Source of the DNA: CAZJYI01 sp964550025
GTDB lineage: Bacteria > Verrucomicrobiota > Kiritimatiellia > UBA8416 > CAYOBW01
Direction: 5' to 3'
Length of the DNA stretch: 64,000 nucleotides
Assembly (NCBI GenBank): GCA_964550025.1
Contig: CAZJYI010000003.1
Location: forward strand, 62,001 to 126,000
Positions 26,801 through 36,251 of the stretch are shown in pieces. The notes under the pieces were generated by a model. That model was not told the DNA's origin and ran no database searches. It was given only the letters and a program-made list of their open reading frames with translations. Position 1 is the first letter of the stretch. Every line of letters starts with the position of its first letter. The position numbers and the translations under genes are program-made.

Positions 26801-29800
26801 TCTCTCACCAACTGGTACCTGAGCGACGACATGGGCGACCTGCGGAAGTGGGGCATTCCGGGGAGCAACGCAATGGCGGCAGGCGGTTGGATCTGGTTCG
26901 ACGAAATGACCGGATTCCACAACCCGATCACGAACGGGTTCGGGCTGGACAAGAGCGGGGAGCAGGTGTTCCTCTCCCACCTGCCCGGCACGGCCGCGGA
27001 CCGCGTCGCCGACTGGGTGCGGTTCAAGGGGCAGGAGAACGGCGTCTCCCTGGGCCGCTACACGGACGGCGGCGCCTACTGGTACGCGCTCTCCCCCACT
27101 ACCAACGCGGCTAACGCCGTGCCCGGCGGACATCTCGTCATCAGCGAGATCATGTACCATCCCCGCCCCACGGTGACTCACCCCGAGGACAACTCCAACG
27201 ACGAGTACGTGGAGATTCACAATCCCACCGCGAGCCGCGTGGACCTCTGGACGGTGGCCGGCACATACCGTATGGACGGCGGGATCGGCTTTTCGTTCCC
27301 GGCCGGCACGCAACTGGACGCCGGCGAGTTCCTCGTGCTGGTTCCTTTCAATCCGCAGACCGACATCGCCAACCGCGATGCGTTCCTGGCGGCCTACCAC
27401 CTGACGAACGGCCAGGTGAGGATACTCGGGCCCTATTCGGGAAGGCTGTCCAATCGCGGGGAACGGGTGGCCCTGGAGCGGCCGCAACCTTCGGACGACC
27501 CACTGGATCCAACCGATATCTCGTGGGTCATCGTGGACGAGGTCATCTACCTGGATCAATCCCCGTGGCCCGCCGGAGCTGACGCCACGGGGCTGCCGAT
27601 CCAACGACGCGCCAACGCCGGCGCGGGCAGAGATCCGTCGCGCTGGTTCACCGGCTTCGCCCCCACCCCCGGGCTGGCGCCCGGTCCCGTGGGTATCACG
27701 CGTCCCGCCGACGGCGATTCCTTCGTGCTGCCGGTGGCCATCACGGTCGAGGCGAGCGTCGACAACGACTATGTCAGCGGAACCGTGCACCAGGTGGAGT
27801 TCTTCCTGGGCACGAGCAGCCTCGGAACCGACGCAACGCCGCCGTACCAGGTTCCGCTCGACAGCATCACCGTCACCGGGGCCTACGTTCTGGCCGCCGT
27901 CATGACCGACGATGCAGGCGCACACACCTCCCGCCACGTCAACATCACGGTCGAAAGACTCACCGTCAACAACACGGGGGCGAGCAACGTCACGTCGTTT
28001 GCCGCGTCCGTCGGCGGCACCCTCACGGACGGCACGTCGGCCGAGACGTACATCTACTGGGGAACCGGCGACGGGGGCACCTCCCCCGGCAACTGGGACC
28101 ACGTCGTTGCCATGGGCACGCAATCCGAGGGGACGCCTTTCTCGACCACGATCACCGACCTCTCCCCGGGCCACACATACTACTATCGCTGCTACGTCAC
28201 CAACGCATCGGGCGAGCAGTGGGCGACGGCCTCAACCAACTTCACCACGCTCAACTCCGTGCTGACCGGATGGACCTACCGCATGCCGATCACCTTCAGC
28301 GGTTACAGCCGTCCGTCCGCCCTGTCCAATTTCCCGGCGCTCGTCGTCCTCAACGAGGGCATCGGCGGTTTTCTGTACTCGGACTTTGCGGACCCCGCCG
28401 GCGGCGACCTGCGGTTCACCGACGGGATGGACACGACAGAGCTCAGTTACGAGATCGACACGTGGGACACTACAGGCAACTCCTACGTGTGGGTGCGGGT
28501 GCCCCGTCTCGCGGGAGCCGACACCATGGTCTGGGCATACTGGGGGAACACGTCGGCCGGTAGCCCCATGTACAGCACGAACGGTTCCACGTGGGACTCC
28601 GACTTCGTCGGCGTCTGGCACATGTCCCGGGAGGCACCCGGAACCGGGACCGCCGACCTGTACGGCGACTCGACCGCTCACGGCCACCACGGCAACGACC
28701 AGGTGTCGGCGTCGGCCCAGGGGGGGGTCATCGGCCCGGGCCAGGAGCTCGACGGCGGCGACGACTACGTCGACGTCGCGGACGTGCCCGAACTACGCCT
28801 CACCGGGCAGCTCACGCTCGAGACCTGGGTCAAGCCGGATGTCGCCTCCGGAACCAGTGTCGCCATATCGAAAAAGAGCGGCTGGAACGCGTCGGCCGGC
28901 TATGACCTCGAGCTCAAGCTGAGCGACGGCAACGTTACGGTCCTCGGCGGGGGCGGCGACTACCTGCGGGCGAATACGACCTGGGACACGCAGTGGCACC
29001 ATGTGGCCGCCACGATCGACGGGACGACGGGCCAGATCTACCGGGACGGCAACACGCTCGTTCTGAACGACTCGACGATCGGGGCGCTGACGTCGGGAAC
29101 GGACGCGCTGACTATCGGACGCCGGTCCGGGGGCGGCGCCCATGTTGACGGACGCCTGGACGAGGTCCGCGTCTCGCGCGTTGCGCGCTCGGCCGACTGG
29201 CTCTGGGCCACGTGGAAGTGCGCCGCGGAGCCGGCCTCGTTTGCGGCGTTCGGCACCGTCACGCTCATGGAATCCGATACGCCCGTGGTCGCCAACACGC
29301 CGGCGTCGAGCATCACCATCGACTCGGCCACCCTCAACGGGATGCTGCACTCAACGGGGACGGCCGCCACCGCCGTCTTCATGTACTGGGGCGACTCCGA
29401 CGGCGGCGCAACCCCTTCCGCCTGGGCCCACACGAACGATTTCGGCCTCCGTACGACGGGCTCGCTTGCTGCCAATGTGACCGGGCTGCTGCCCGGCCGC
29501 CGCTACTACTATCGCTTCCGCGCGACGAATGCACACGGCGAAAACTGGGCCAACGTCAGCGAGACGTTCAGGGCGATCGGACCGCCGTTCATTGCCAACG
29601 CGGAGGCCGACAACATCACGCCGGTCGCCGCCGACCTCTACGGCGACCTGACATCGACCGGCGGCGCGGCGACCACCGTGCACGTCTACTGGGACACGAG
29701 CGACGGCGGTACCGACAAGACCGCCTGGGCCGAGTCGACCAGCCTGGGGGTCCAGAGCCCCGGCCCCGTGGGCGCGAGTGTCTCGGGGCTCACACCAGGG

Positions 29801-32800
29801 CAACTCACCTACTACCGCTTCTACGCCACCAACGCGTACGGCGACGGCTGGGCCGCAACCCCCGCGACGTTCACGCCGCCGGCCGAGTACATCTGGGACG
29901 GCGGAGGCGGCGACAACAAGTGGAGCACGGGTGCGAACTGGGACAACGACGTTGCCCCGGCCAACGGCGGCGGGGCAAAGATCACCCTCGCCGGGACGAC
30001 ACGCCTGGCTCCCCGCGTGGACGCAGCCTGGAACGTGCAATCGCTCACCTTCGCGGCCGGGGCGGGGCCTTTCGTGCTCAGTGGAAGCAACCTCACCGTG
30101 GCGGGCGGCGGGATACTGAACCAGGACACCGACAGCCCGCAGACCATCAGCAACGACATCACCGTGGCCGAAGCGCAACTGTGGAAGACGACCAGAAGCG
30201 GATCGCCATTGACGCTGGCCGGCGACATATCCGGCAACGCCACCGTTACCTACGACCTCGCTGCTGACCGCGGCCTGCGGTTGGCGGGGTCCAACAACGC
30301 GTTCGTGGGAACGCTGCAACGGCTTGACGACGACAGGGGACCCCTGCTCGTGCGGGCTGCAGCCATGACCGGCGGCAACATCCCGCTGAACGGCAACAAC
30401 CGCAACCTGTTTCTCAACGGGGCCGGAAACCCCGGCACTTACACCTTCGGCATCGGCGGGGGCACGGGGGAAGTGCGCTTCCGCGGCGGCGGTTCCGGTG
30501 GTCTCTCGGCCGTGGGCGGGACGGTGCGCTGGGACCCGGGCGCCGGCAGCCATTATGCGTTCGACACCGACCCCGTCGATTTTCACATGACCGACGGCGG
30601 CGATTCGCACTTCCTGTTCGGCAACGCGGGCAGCTACTTGCGATTGACGGGAGGCCGGCGGCGAGTCTACGTGAAGGCAGGCGTGACCAGCGTCCTGTTC
30701 GGGCTGGGAGACGACGGATCGGCGCGAGAGTTCGAAGTCAATGGCGCCGGGCTTCTGATACTCACGCACGACGTCGAGCCGGGCGCGAACCCCGGTTCCT
30801 GGACGGACCTCAACGGACACCTGGGCATCAGCTCCATGGGCCAGCTCTTCGACGGCGCGCTGCGGATCGGCGGTACGCTGTACATCAACGGCATTCCCTG
30901 GTCCGCCTTCTCCACCGACCGCTCGGGCGGGTACGGCAGCGGCAACAACCAGTGGCAACTCGACAGCGGCAACGCCGGCTTCGCCGCCGTCGGCAGCGAC
31001 TTCGTGATCGACGGCGGCAACTGGGCGCGCAACTTCACCCTGGGCAGCTTCCTCACGACCAACGGTCACCAGTATGCGGACAAGTCGGTCGTCATCGCGA
31101 CCGATATCGCCCTGGCGGATTCGGAGTACCTGTGGCGTTTTCGCGGACGGAACAGGGAGGCAGACTACGGGTGGATCCTCGACGGGGCCGTTTCCGAGAT
31201 CTCCGGCCGCATTACGGGCGGCGGGGCGGACTGCGAGCTCAACTTCCTGGGGTACGGGGATCGCGAAACGGTGGGAGGCGGCTCGGTGCGGCTGTCCAAC
31301 ACCAACAACAGCTTTGTCGGCGAAGTCCGTATCTCTTCGCACGACGGAAGCTACAACGGCAATCCGCCGGCGGGAACGCGCATCCGCAACGGAACGGCGG
31401 GGATCGGGGTTATCGTCACGGGCGACGGCGCCCTCGGCCACCCGGCCAACGGGGTCTACGTGGGAACCAGCGACAACGACGCGTTCAACGACGGACTGCT
31501 GCTGTTCGAGAACCGGGGAACGGGAACCAGCGTCTTCTCCCGCGCGTTCTCGGTGTTGAACAGCCCGGTCGAGGGCACGGCCAACCGCGACAGGGCCGGC
31601 GATTCGGGGTTCGGTTCGTATGCCGGCACGGTGCTTTACAACGGAACGGTCACGCTCCAGGGCACGAACAACCACACAACGGCGCAGGCGATGCCGGTGC
31701 AGGTCCACGCGGGCGCCCTGATCCTCGACGGCGCCACCTTTCATAACAACCGCGGACACACCACGCGCTACCACAAGACCGGCGCGGGCACGCTGCGCCT
31801 CGGGAGCGTTGCTTTCACGGGCCGCGATCACCGCTGGCGGCTCTACGGCGGCACTCTGGCGACGAGTACGAACGGCCAACTTCGCAGCTCGGGCGACGTG
31901 GACTGGGACGACCTCTTCGACCGTAGTTCGTCCCCACGGGTCTGGGAGGTCACCACGCGGAACCAGGTCGTCGCAAGCATGGACGCGGGCGAGTTCCAGG
32001 ACAATGCCGCGATTCGCGTGGCCGAGGGCGTCACACTGACCACGACGCTCGACGCGAACGACGAGCTCCATCCGGCCGCCAACGACGTCGTCCTGAAGAA
32101 GCAGGGCGCGGGAACGTGGATCTACACGGCGTCCGCGAACATCGACGGCGAGGGTGGAGACGGCTACCTCGAGGTCGAAGAGGGCATCCTGGACGCAACC
32201 GGCAACATGGGCGACACGCGCTTCAGGCTTGCAGGCGGCACGATCCTGTCCGGCCGCTCGTCCTCCTTCGCGGGCGATACCGGAACGGGCACGGCTGACG
32301 AGAATCCCTGCTATATCGCCTCTGCCGGCGGCAAGCTGGGCATCTCGCCGTCCGCGGGCGGCGACGTGCATCGCGGTTCGACCATTTCCTCGTGGAACCA
32401 GTCGGCCACAAGCACGGTCACGCTCGCCGCGCGTGACAACCACGACCTCATCTTCGACAATACCTCGTTCCAGGACATCGGCGCGCAGACGACCCTGCGG
32501 ATCGAACGTGACGGCGCGGGAACCGGCCTGGTGCGCATCGACGATACGAGCATGACCCTCGAGGGGACCCTGGCGGGCTCCGGGACGGTGCAGTTCGGCA
32601 ACGCGGGACAGGGGACACTGACCGTCAACGGCAGGGTCAGCCCCGGCGGTCAGTGCCAGACGCTGTCGATCACGGGCCACGTTGTCATGGCGGCCGGCGC
32701 CGTTCTCGATGTCGAACTGGGAAGCACCAACGAGAGCGACGTCATCGTCGTCGGAGGGGACCTCACGCTCGACGGCTCCGTCGACGTGACGGACATCGGG

Positions 32801-34684
32801 ACCGTGCCGGGCGGCACCAATACGTGGACGATCATCCGCTACGCGGGAACGCTCACCGACCGCGGTCTGGACGTGGGGACAATCAGCGGCGCATTCGCCG
32901 CATACCTGGACGCTACCTCGACACCACACGAAGTTCGCCTGACGGTTACCGAGTTCCCCGACTCGCCCGTCATCCACAACGCCGGCGTCGTTGACATCGC
33001 GGCAACCGCCGCTCGTTGCCAGGGCGAACTTCTGAGCACGGGCGCGGCGCAGACCGTTGTGTTCCTGCACTGGGGCGAGACGGACGCGGGGACAAACGCA
33101 AGCGCCTGGGCCCACACCGAGACGCTGGGCCTCGCCGCGCCGGGGCTGATCGGGACGAACATCACGAGCCTGAGCGCGGACACAACGTACTTCTGCCGCT
33201 TCCACGCAACCAACGCGTTCGGCCACGGCTGGGCACTGGAAACGGCCTCGTTCAAGACGACGGGGCAACCGACGGTCGGCAATAGCGGCGGGGCCACGGG
33301 TGTGGGTGTCGGCAAAGCCACGCTCAACGCCCTGCTCGGCACGGAAGGTGCCGGGATCCGGATCTACTGGGGCCCCGAGGACGGCGGCAGCAACGCGCCG
33401 GCGTGGAGGCACTGCGTTTCCCTGGGGAGCCATCCCCCGGGCGCAACCGCTTCGACGGACGTGTCGGGACTGTTCTACGGCCTCCGCTACCACTACCGCG
33501 CCTACGCCACGAATTCGGCCGGAGACGCCTGGGCTCCCGAGAGCACGAACTTCCTGACGGCGTCCCCCCTAGGAGGCCTCGATGTGACCGACGGGCTTCG
33601 CCTGTGGCTGGACGCCGACGATGCCGGGACACTGTGGAAGGATACCGGGGGAAGCGTTCCGGTCACCGCGGCTGGCGACCTCGTCGCCCGATGGGATGAC
33701 CGAAGCGGAAACGGCTTCGATGTCACACAGGCAACGGCCAGTCGACAGCCGGCCTACCGGCCGGCGGTCGTCAAAATGAACAGCCGCGGCGCGCTGTACT
33801 TCGACGCGGACGTGCTGGGGCGGGCCAACGACGTCGGCATCAGCGGCAACGCCGACCGGACGCTCTTCACGGTCTGGGCGAACGCCGTGAATCACGGCGC
33901 CAACTACCAGCACACATTCCACCACGGCCAGAACGGTTCGGGCATGGCGTACGGCCACTCCGTCTACCGTGGCGGCAACGGCAGAGTGGGCAACCATTAC
34001 TGGTCGGGCGGTTTCGACACGACGGTCGCCGGAAGCGCGCAGCCGGCGATCGCGGCATCAACCTGGGACGGGGACGGCGGCACGGGGGCCAACGGGCGCG
34101 ACTCCTGGTGGGTCAACGGTACGTCCGCGGGGTATCTGGACCGGCCAGCCCTGAACACCGGCGCAGCGCAACTTCTCCTCGGCTCGCGCGTTCAGCCCCA
34201 GACGGAGGGAATCAGGGGTGACGTGGCCGAGGTCCTGCTGTACGACCGCGTCTTGAGCTCCGAGGAGCTCGAGACCGTGGGCGGCTACCTGTCCACCAAG
34301 TACGGCATAGCCGGCGGCTACCCGGCCAACGACCACGCGGCCACCGTCATCACCAACACGTCAGCGGCCAACATCACGCACGCCTCCGCACGGCTCCGGG
34401 GGACGCTCGACGCCACAGGTTCGGTGTTCAGCGTGTACGCGTTCTGGGGCGATACCGACGGCACGACCAACGTCTCCTCGTGGGCGAGGTCCGCCTTCGT
34501 AGGGTCGTTCACGAACGCGATCGACCGGACTGTCTTCGTCGCCGTCGGCGGGCTGCTTGGCAACACGACCTACTCCTACACCCTCTTTGCGTCGAATGCC
34601 GCGCACACCTGCTGGGCCGCACCGAGCCACGTCTTCCAGACGGCGGTGTCGACGCAGCCTGCCACAATGTTCATCATCCGGTAG
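23879..34684 (+). CDS. Giant secreted lamin-tail / CotH / autotransporter-repeat protein
   Basis: About 3601 residues. Signal peptide around 'ALYAAVLACCMAGFARGA'. Then lamin-tail ('VLVNELMARNDTILVDGDGDY'), a chitobiase-like unit, and a CotH domain with 'GIRRRGESSLRS', 'YAGIYAFTERIKRGDERVD', 'GGYMWKIDKAD' and 'WGPIWDFDRALES'. It continues with three more lamin-tail units, an Ig-like segment, DUF2341 (near 1465), LamG (near 1600-1780) and FN3-like units. A passenger-type region with autotransporter-associated beta-strand repeats runs from about 2000 ('IWDGGGGDNKWSTGANW') to 2970. It ends with a second LamG-like domain (near 3240-3480) and an FN3-like end. No outer-membrane barrel or sorting motif is visible at the C-terminus ('PATMFIIR'). 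ATG 23879 is preferred, ATG 23855 is possible. Probably a cell-surface or matrix protein. Confidence 0.85.
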   Translation: MGLRCIAASRPFRPALYAAVLACCMAGFARGAGEVLVNELMARNDTILVDGDGDYSDWIELYNPTTNGFDLTGCYLTDDTEDLRKWQFPATNLAAGEFLVVFASGKDRAEPGSELHTSFGLDGDGEYLGLVDSDGMSIIHHYAPEYPEQLTDVSYGIGGGIGYFTVPTPGATNGPIELQPSAPVTFSVGARAFIDPFSVTLATTNTPGTVIRYTTDGSVPTAASTAYASPIAASATVLIRARAFEPGLAAGPVAENGYVKLAADVQGFSSDLPVVIVETFGGGDIPSTSQEASYMTIHEQSAGRTALTNLPTVGARTGIRRRGESSLRSTGSSPNLAVEAWNADDDDTDIAPLGMPAESDWVLYAPYHFDRVYLNNPFMFELSNLVGIYATRTRWCEVFLHTSGGDLSYASYAGIYAFTERIKRGDERVDVERMTPLDSTEPNVTGGYMWKIDKADPGKQSFSAGGQGSMYHVYPRDENITTAQRNWLIGHLNEFGAALNGPNFRDDDVGYARYIRVPPAIDHHILNVLSKNADALRLSTYLYKPRGERFTWGPIWDFDRALESSDGRDNAPTGWTGGTAYFTYGWWNRLFRDPDFCQQWIDRWQELRGGLLSTTNMFAIIDDMADELAEAQVRNYAVRPGPRFGSWQAEIDHLKDWLQQRATWMDGQFIALPQLSHPGGEVQPGFSLAISGPPGSTLYYTTNGVDPRAEGGGASSDAVAYTGPITLDQSATVRARATDGSAWSSWPDAPWSGQAVGHYVIGNPSLAITELMYNPRAPSAAEAAAGFEASDFEFAEIKSTGGGTMLLNGVRFDSGISFNFSGGDVSSLAPGEYAVVVKDFDAFTNRYPGWAAMNIAGEYGGKLGNGGERVRLRVPGGDEYADFTYDDSRGWPLIADGAGHTLVPLALGNQREGALDYGGNWRASAYIDGSPGFADPPAPTTVLLNEILAHTDVNNPPYDSNDGIELHNVTGSAVSLTNWYLSDDMGDLRKWGIPGSNAMAAGGWIWFDEMTGFHNPITNGFGLDKSGEQVFLSHLPGTAADRVADWVRFKGQENGVSLGRYTDGGAYWYALSPTTNAANAVPGGHLVISEIMYHPRPTVTHPEDNSNDEYVEIHNPTASRVDLWTVAGTYRMDGGIGFSFPAGTQLDAGEFLVLVPFNPQTDIANRDAFLAAYHLTNGQVRILGPYSGRLSNRGERVALERPQPSDDPLDPTDISWVIVDEVIYLDQSPWPAGADATGLPIQRRANAGAGRDPSRWFTGFAPTPGLAPGPVGITRPADGDSFVLPVAITVEASVDNDYVSGTVHQVEFFLGTSSLGTDATPPYQVPLDSITVTGAYVLAAVMTDDAGAHTSRHVNITVERLTVNNTGASNVTSFAASVGGTLTDGTSAETYIYWGTGDGGTSPGNWDHVVAMGTQSEGTPFSTTITDLSPGHTYYYRCYVTNASGEQWATASTNFTTLNSVLTGWTYRMPITFSGYSRPSALSNFPALVVLNEGIGGFLYSDFADPAGGDLRFTDGMDTTELSYEIDTWDTTGNSYVWVRVPRLAGADTMVWAYWGNTSAGSPMYSTNGSTWDSDFVGVWHMSREAPGTGTADLYGDSTAHGHHGNDQVSASAQGGVIGPGQELDGGDDYVDVADVPELRLTGQLTLETWVKPDVASGTSVAISKKSGWNASAGYDLELKLSDGNVTVLGGGGDYLRANTTWDTQWHHVAATIDGTTGQIYRDGNTLVLNDSTIGALTSGTDALTIGRRSGGGAHVDGRLDEVRVSRVARSADWLWATWKCAAEPASFAAFGTVTLMESDTPVVANTPASSITIDSATLNGMLHSTGTAATAVFMYWGDSDGGATPSAWAHTNDFGLRTTGSLAANVTGLLPGRRYYYRFRATNAHGENWANVSETFRAIGPPFIANAEADNITPVAADLYGDLTSTGGAATTVHVYWDTSDGGTDKTAWAESTSLGVQSPGPVGASVSGLTPGQLTYYRFYATNAYGDGWAATPATFTPPAEYIWDGGGGDNKWSTGANWDNDVAPANGGGAKITLAGTTRLAPRVDAAWNVQSLTFAAGAGPFVLSGSNLTVAGGGILNQDTDSPQTISNDITVAEAQLWKTTRSGSPLTLAGDISGNATVTYDLAADRGLRLAGSNNAFVGTLQRLDDDRGPLLVRAAAMTGGNIPLNGNNRNLFLNGAGNPGTYTFGIGGGTGEVRFRGGGSGGLSAVGGTVRWDPGAGSHYAFDTDPVDFHMTDGGDSHFLFGNAGSYLRLTGGRRRVYVKAGVTSVLFGLGDDGSAREFEVNGAGLLILTHDVEPGANPGSWTDLNGHLGISSMGQLFDGALRIGGTLYINGIPWSAFSTDRSGGYGSGNNQWQLDSGNAGFAAVGSDFVIDGGNWARNFTLGSFLTTNGHQYADKSVVIATDIALADSEYLWRFRGRNREADYGWILDGAVSEISGRITGGGADCELNFLGYGDRETVGGGSVRLSNTNNSFVGEVRISSHDGSYNGNPPAGTRIRNGTAGIGVIVTGDGALGHPANGVYVGTSDNDAFNDGLLLFENRGTGTSVFSRAFSVLNSPVEGTANRDRAGDSGFGSYAGTVLYNGTVTLQGTNNHTTAQAMPVQVHAGALILDGATFHNNRGHTTRYHKTGAGTLRLGSVAFTGRDHRWRLYGGTLATSTNGQLRSSGDVDWDDLFDRSSSPRVWEVTTRNQVVASMDAGEFQDNAAIRVAEGVTLTTTLDANDELHPAANDVVLKKQGAGTWIYTASANIDGEGGDGYLEVEEGILDATGNMGDTRFRLAGGTILSGRSSSFAGDTGTGTADENPCYIASAGGKLGISPSAGGDVHRGSTISSWNQSATSTVTLAARDNHDLIFDNTSFQDIGAQTTLRIERDGAGTGLVRIDDTSMTLEGTLAGSGTVQFGNAGQGTLTVNGRVSPGGQCQTLSITGHVVMAAGAVLDVELGSTNESDVIVVGGDLTLDGSVDVTDIGTVPGGTNTWTIIRYAGTLTDRGLDVGTISGAFAAYLDATSTPHEVRLTVTEFPDSPVIHNAGVVDIAATAARCQGELLSTGAAQTVVFLHWGETDAGTNASAWAHTETLGLAAPGLIGTNITSLSADTTYFCRFHATNAFGHGWALETASFKTTGQPTVGNSGGATGVGVGKATLNALLGTEGAGIRIYWGPEDGGSNAPAWRHCVSLGSHPPGATASTDVSGLFYGLRYHYRAYATNSAGDAWAPESTNFLTASPLGGLDVTDGLRLWLDADDAGTLWKDTGGSVPVTAAGDLVARWDDRSGNGFDVTQATASRQPAYRPAVVKMNSRGALYFDADVLGRANDVGISGNADRTLFTVWANAVNHGANYQHTFHHGQNGSGMAYGHSVYRGGNGRVGNHYWSGGFDTTVAGSAQPAIAASTWDGDGGTGANGRDSWWVNGTSAGYLDRPALNTGAAQLLLGSRVQPQTEGIRGDVAEVLLYDRVLSSEELETVGGYLSTKYGIAGGYPANDHAATVITNTSAANITHASARLRGTLDATGSVFSVYAFWGDTDGTTNVSSWARSAFVGSFTNAIDRTVFVAVGGLLGNTTYSYTLFASNAAHTCWAAPSHVFQTAVSTQPATMFIIR

Positions 34685-34710
34685 GTTCGTTCAGAACGGC
34701 GCGGCGGGGC

Positions 34711-34739
34711 TCGACGGCAGGCTGCCGCCGTGCTACACT
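34711..34739 (+). promoter_or_regulatory. Candidate promoter for the PQQ protein at 34811
   Basis: TCGACG, 17 bases, TACACT, with the extended -10 form TGC-TACACT. It lies 72 bases before the ATG, in the short gap after the giant gene. Confidence 0.45.
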
Positions 34740-34810
34740 GCGAGGCTCTTGTTGCTTACTCCAACGTGAAAAGCCCGGCAAAAAAACGGACCGCGAGAGG
34801 GAGAAGAACG

Positions 34811-36094
34811 ATGACTAAGGTAAGGACGGCGAAGGCGATTCTGGCTGGTCTGTGTATTGTTTCGACGGCCCTGGCGGCGAGTGGTGCCGAGTGGCCGTAT
34901 TGGCGGGGAGTGAATCACGACGGCAAGTCGCCGGACACGGGCTTGTTGAAACAGTGGCCGGAAGGCGGACCGAAGAAGCTGTGGCAGGTGGACGACATTG
35001 GCAGGGGCTTTTCTACGGTGGCGGTTACCGGCGGCCGCATCTACACGACGGGCGACCTCGGCGGCCGCAGCCAGCAGTCGACCGACGGCCGCGGCCGCAG
35101 CCGTGCCAAGGTCACCGGCGGGCAGCTCACCCTGTTCTGCTTCGACATGAACGGCAAGCTGCAGTGGAAAACCGAAATCGACGATGCCTGGACGCGAAGT
35201 CATCCGGGGTCGCGCGCGACGCCCACCATCGACGGCGACAACCTCTACCTGCTCTCGGGCAACGGAGTCGTCACCTGCCGCAGCAAGGACACGGGCGCTG
35301 AAAAGTGGACAAAGCACACGCGGGATTTTGGCGGGCGGTACGGCGGTTGGGGTTACGCGGAATCGGTCCTGATCCTCGGCGACATGGCCGTGGTAAAGCC
35401 CGGCGGCAGCAAGTGCATTGTCGCGCTCGACAAGGCCACCGGAGAGACGATCTGGACGAGCTCGGGATTCAGCGGCGGCCCCGAGTACAGCTCATGCCTG
35501 CCGTTCACCTATAAGGATAAGTACTGCATCGCCACGGGCACCCGTAGCGGGCTTGTGTGCGTGGACGCCCTCACGGGCGAAAGACTGTGGATGAACGAAT
35601 GGTGCAAGGGGAACACGGCCAACTGTCCCGACCCCGCCTATGCCGACGGCCACGTCTTCTGGTCCAACGGTTACGGCAAGGGCGGCATCTGCATGAAGCT
35701 CAAGATCGACGGGGGCAAGGTGGATGCCGATGAGGCGTGGACGACGAAGGAGCTCGTCTGTCACCACGGCGGCTACATCATTCACGAGGGCCACATCTAC
35801 GGGAACCACAGCGGCGGATGGACCTGCCTCGATCTCAAGACGGGGGAGAAGAAGTGGTACGAGAAGGGCGTGGGTAAGGGTTCCCTCTGCTGGGCTGACA
35901 ACATGCTCTTCCTGTTCGGCGAAAAGGGCGGACAGGCCGGCCTGGCGACCTGCTCACCCGACGGGATGGAGATGCGCGGCACCTTCAGCGTCGAGGGAGA
36001 GGGTCCGAGCTGGGCACACCCCGTTGTCATCGGCGGGCGCCTCTACCTCAGGTACCACACGCACCTCTATTGCTTCGACGTGAAAGAAAGGTAA
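34811..36094 (+). CDS. Secreted PQQ-like beta-propeller protein
   Basis: 427 residues. The start ATG 34811 (MTKVRTAKAILAGLCIVSTALAASGA, a signal peptide) has GGGAGAAG upstream. The propeller begins 'WPYWRGVNHDGKSPDTGLLKQWPEGGPKKLW', a typical PVC quinoprotein-like opening, and carries blades ending 'G.L.W', for example 'FDMNGKLQWKTEI' and 'LDKATGETIWTSS'. These proteins look like alcohol-dehydrogenase propellers, but I see no evidence that PQQ is bound. A role in binding or assembly (BamB-like) or oxidation is equally possible. A similar protein is at 40277-41506. Confidence 0.9.
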   Translation: MTKVRTAKAILAGLCIVSTALAASGAEWPYWRGVNHDGKSPDTGLLKQWPEGGPKKLWQVDDIGRGFSTVAVTGGRIYTTGDLGGRSQQSTDGRGRSRAKVTGGQLTLFCFDMNGKLQWKTEIDDAWTRSHPGSRATPTIDGDNLYLLSGNGVVTCRSKDTGAEKWTKHTRDFGGRYGGWGYAESVLILGDMAVVKPGGSKCIVALDKATGETIWTSSGFSGGPEYSSCLPFTYKDKYCIATGTRSGLVCVDALTGERLWMNEWCKGNTANCPDPAYADGHVFWSNGYGKGGICMKLKIDGGKVDADEAWTTKELVCHHGGYIIHEGHIYGNHSGGWTCLDLKTGEKKWYEKGVGKGSLCWADNMLFLFGEKGGQAGLATCSPDGMEMRGTFSVEGEGPSWAHPVVIGGRLYLRYHTHLYCFDVKER

Positions 36095-36106
36095 GCGGTC
36101 CCTGAA

Positions 36107-36185
36107 GTAGCCACGAGCGTGAGCGAGTGGATCTCTCTCTGCAATCGCCCTGTCTTCCGATCCACTCGCTCACGCTCGTGGCTAC
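36107..36185. repeat. Long perfect inverted repeat, GTAGCCACGAGC family
   Basis: Two 27-base arms are exact reverse complements, beginning GTAGCCACGAGCGTGAGCGA on the left, around a 25-base loop. The element starts 13 bases after the PQQ gene stop. Another full copy with one mismatch in the arms is at 62721-62800 and a single right arm is at 59009-59035. It may act as a transcription terminator. The end-sequence pattern suggests a mobile, nonautonomous palindrome. Confidence 0.8.
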
Positions 36186-36200
36186 ATGGACGTCTCATCC

Positions 36201-36251
36201 CCGCCGGCCGAACGCCGGCGGAACAATTCACCGGCTGAAAGCCGGCGCTAC
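36201..36251. repeat. GCCGGCG hairpin repeats ending GCTAC
   Basis: Two hairpins in series (CGCCGGCCGAACGCCGGCG and CCGGCTGAAAGCCGG) end in GCTAC. The reverse complement of the last bases (GTAG) supplies the TAG stop of the beta-helix gene on the minus strand. Confidence 0.65.

Noticed and set aside
25193..28174. A 993-codon minus-strand open frame
   Set aside because: Shadow of the lamin-tail/CotH coding sequence. No recognisable motif, no ribosome-binding site.
29351..33493. A 1380-codon open frame on the minus strand opposite the giant gene
   Set aside because: It mirrors the plus-strand gene in a high-GC region, its composition is dominated by Arg, Val and Gly with no domain or signal, and the plus strand has clear LamG, FN3 and beta-strand repeats.
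36107..36185. Possible insertion-sequence terminal repeats
   Set aside because: The 25-base interior cannot encode a transposase, so at most a nonautonomous hairpin element.
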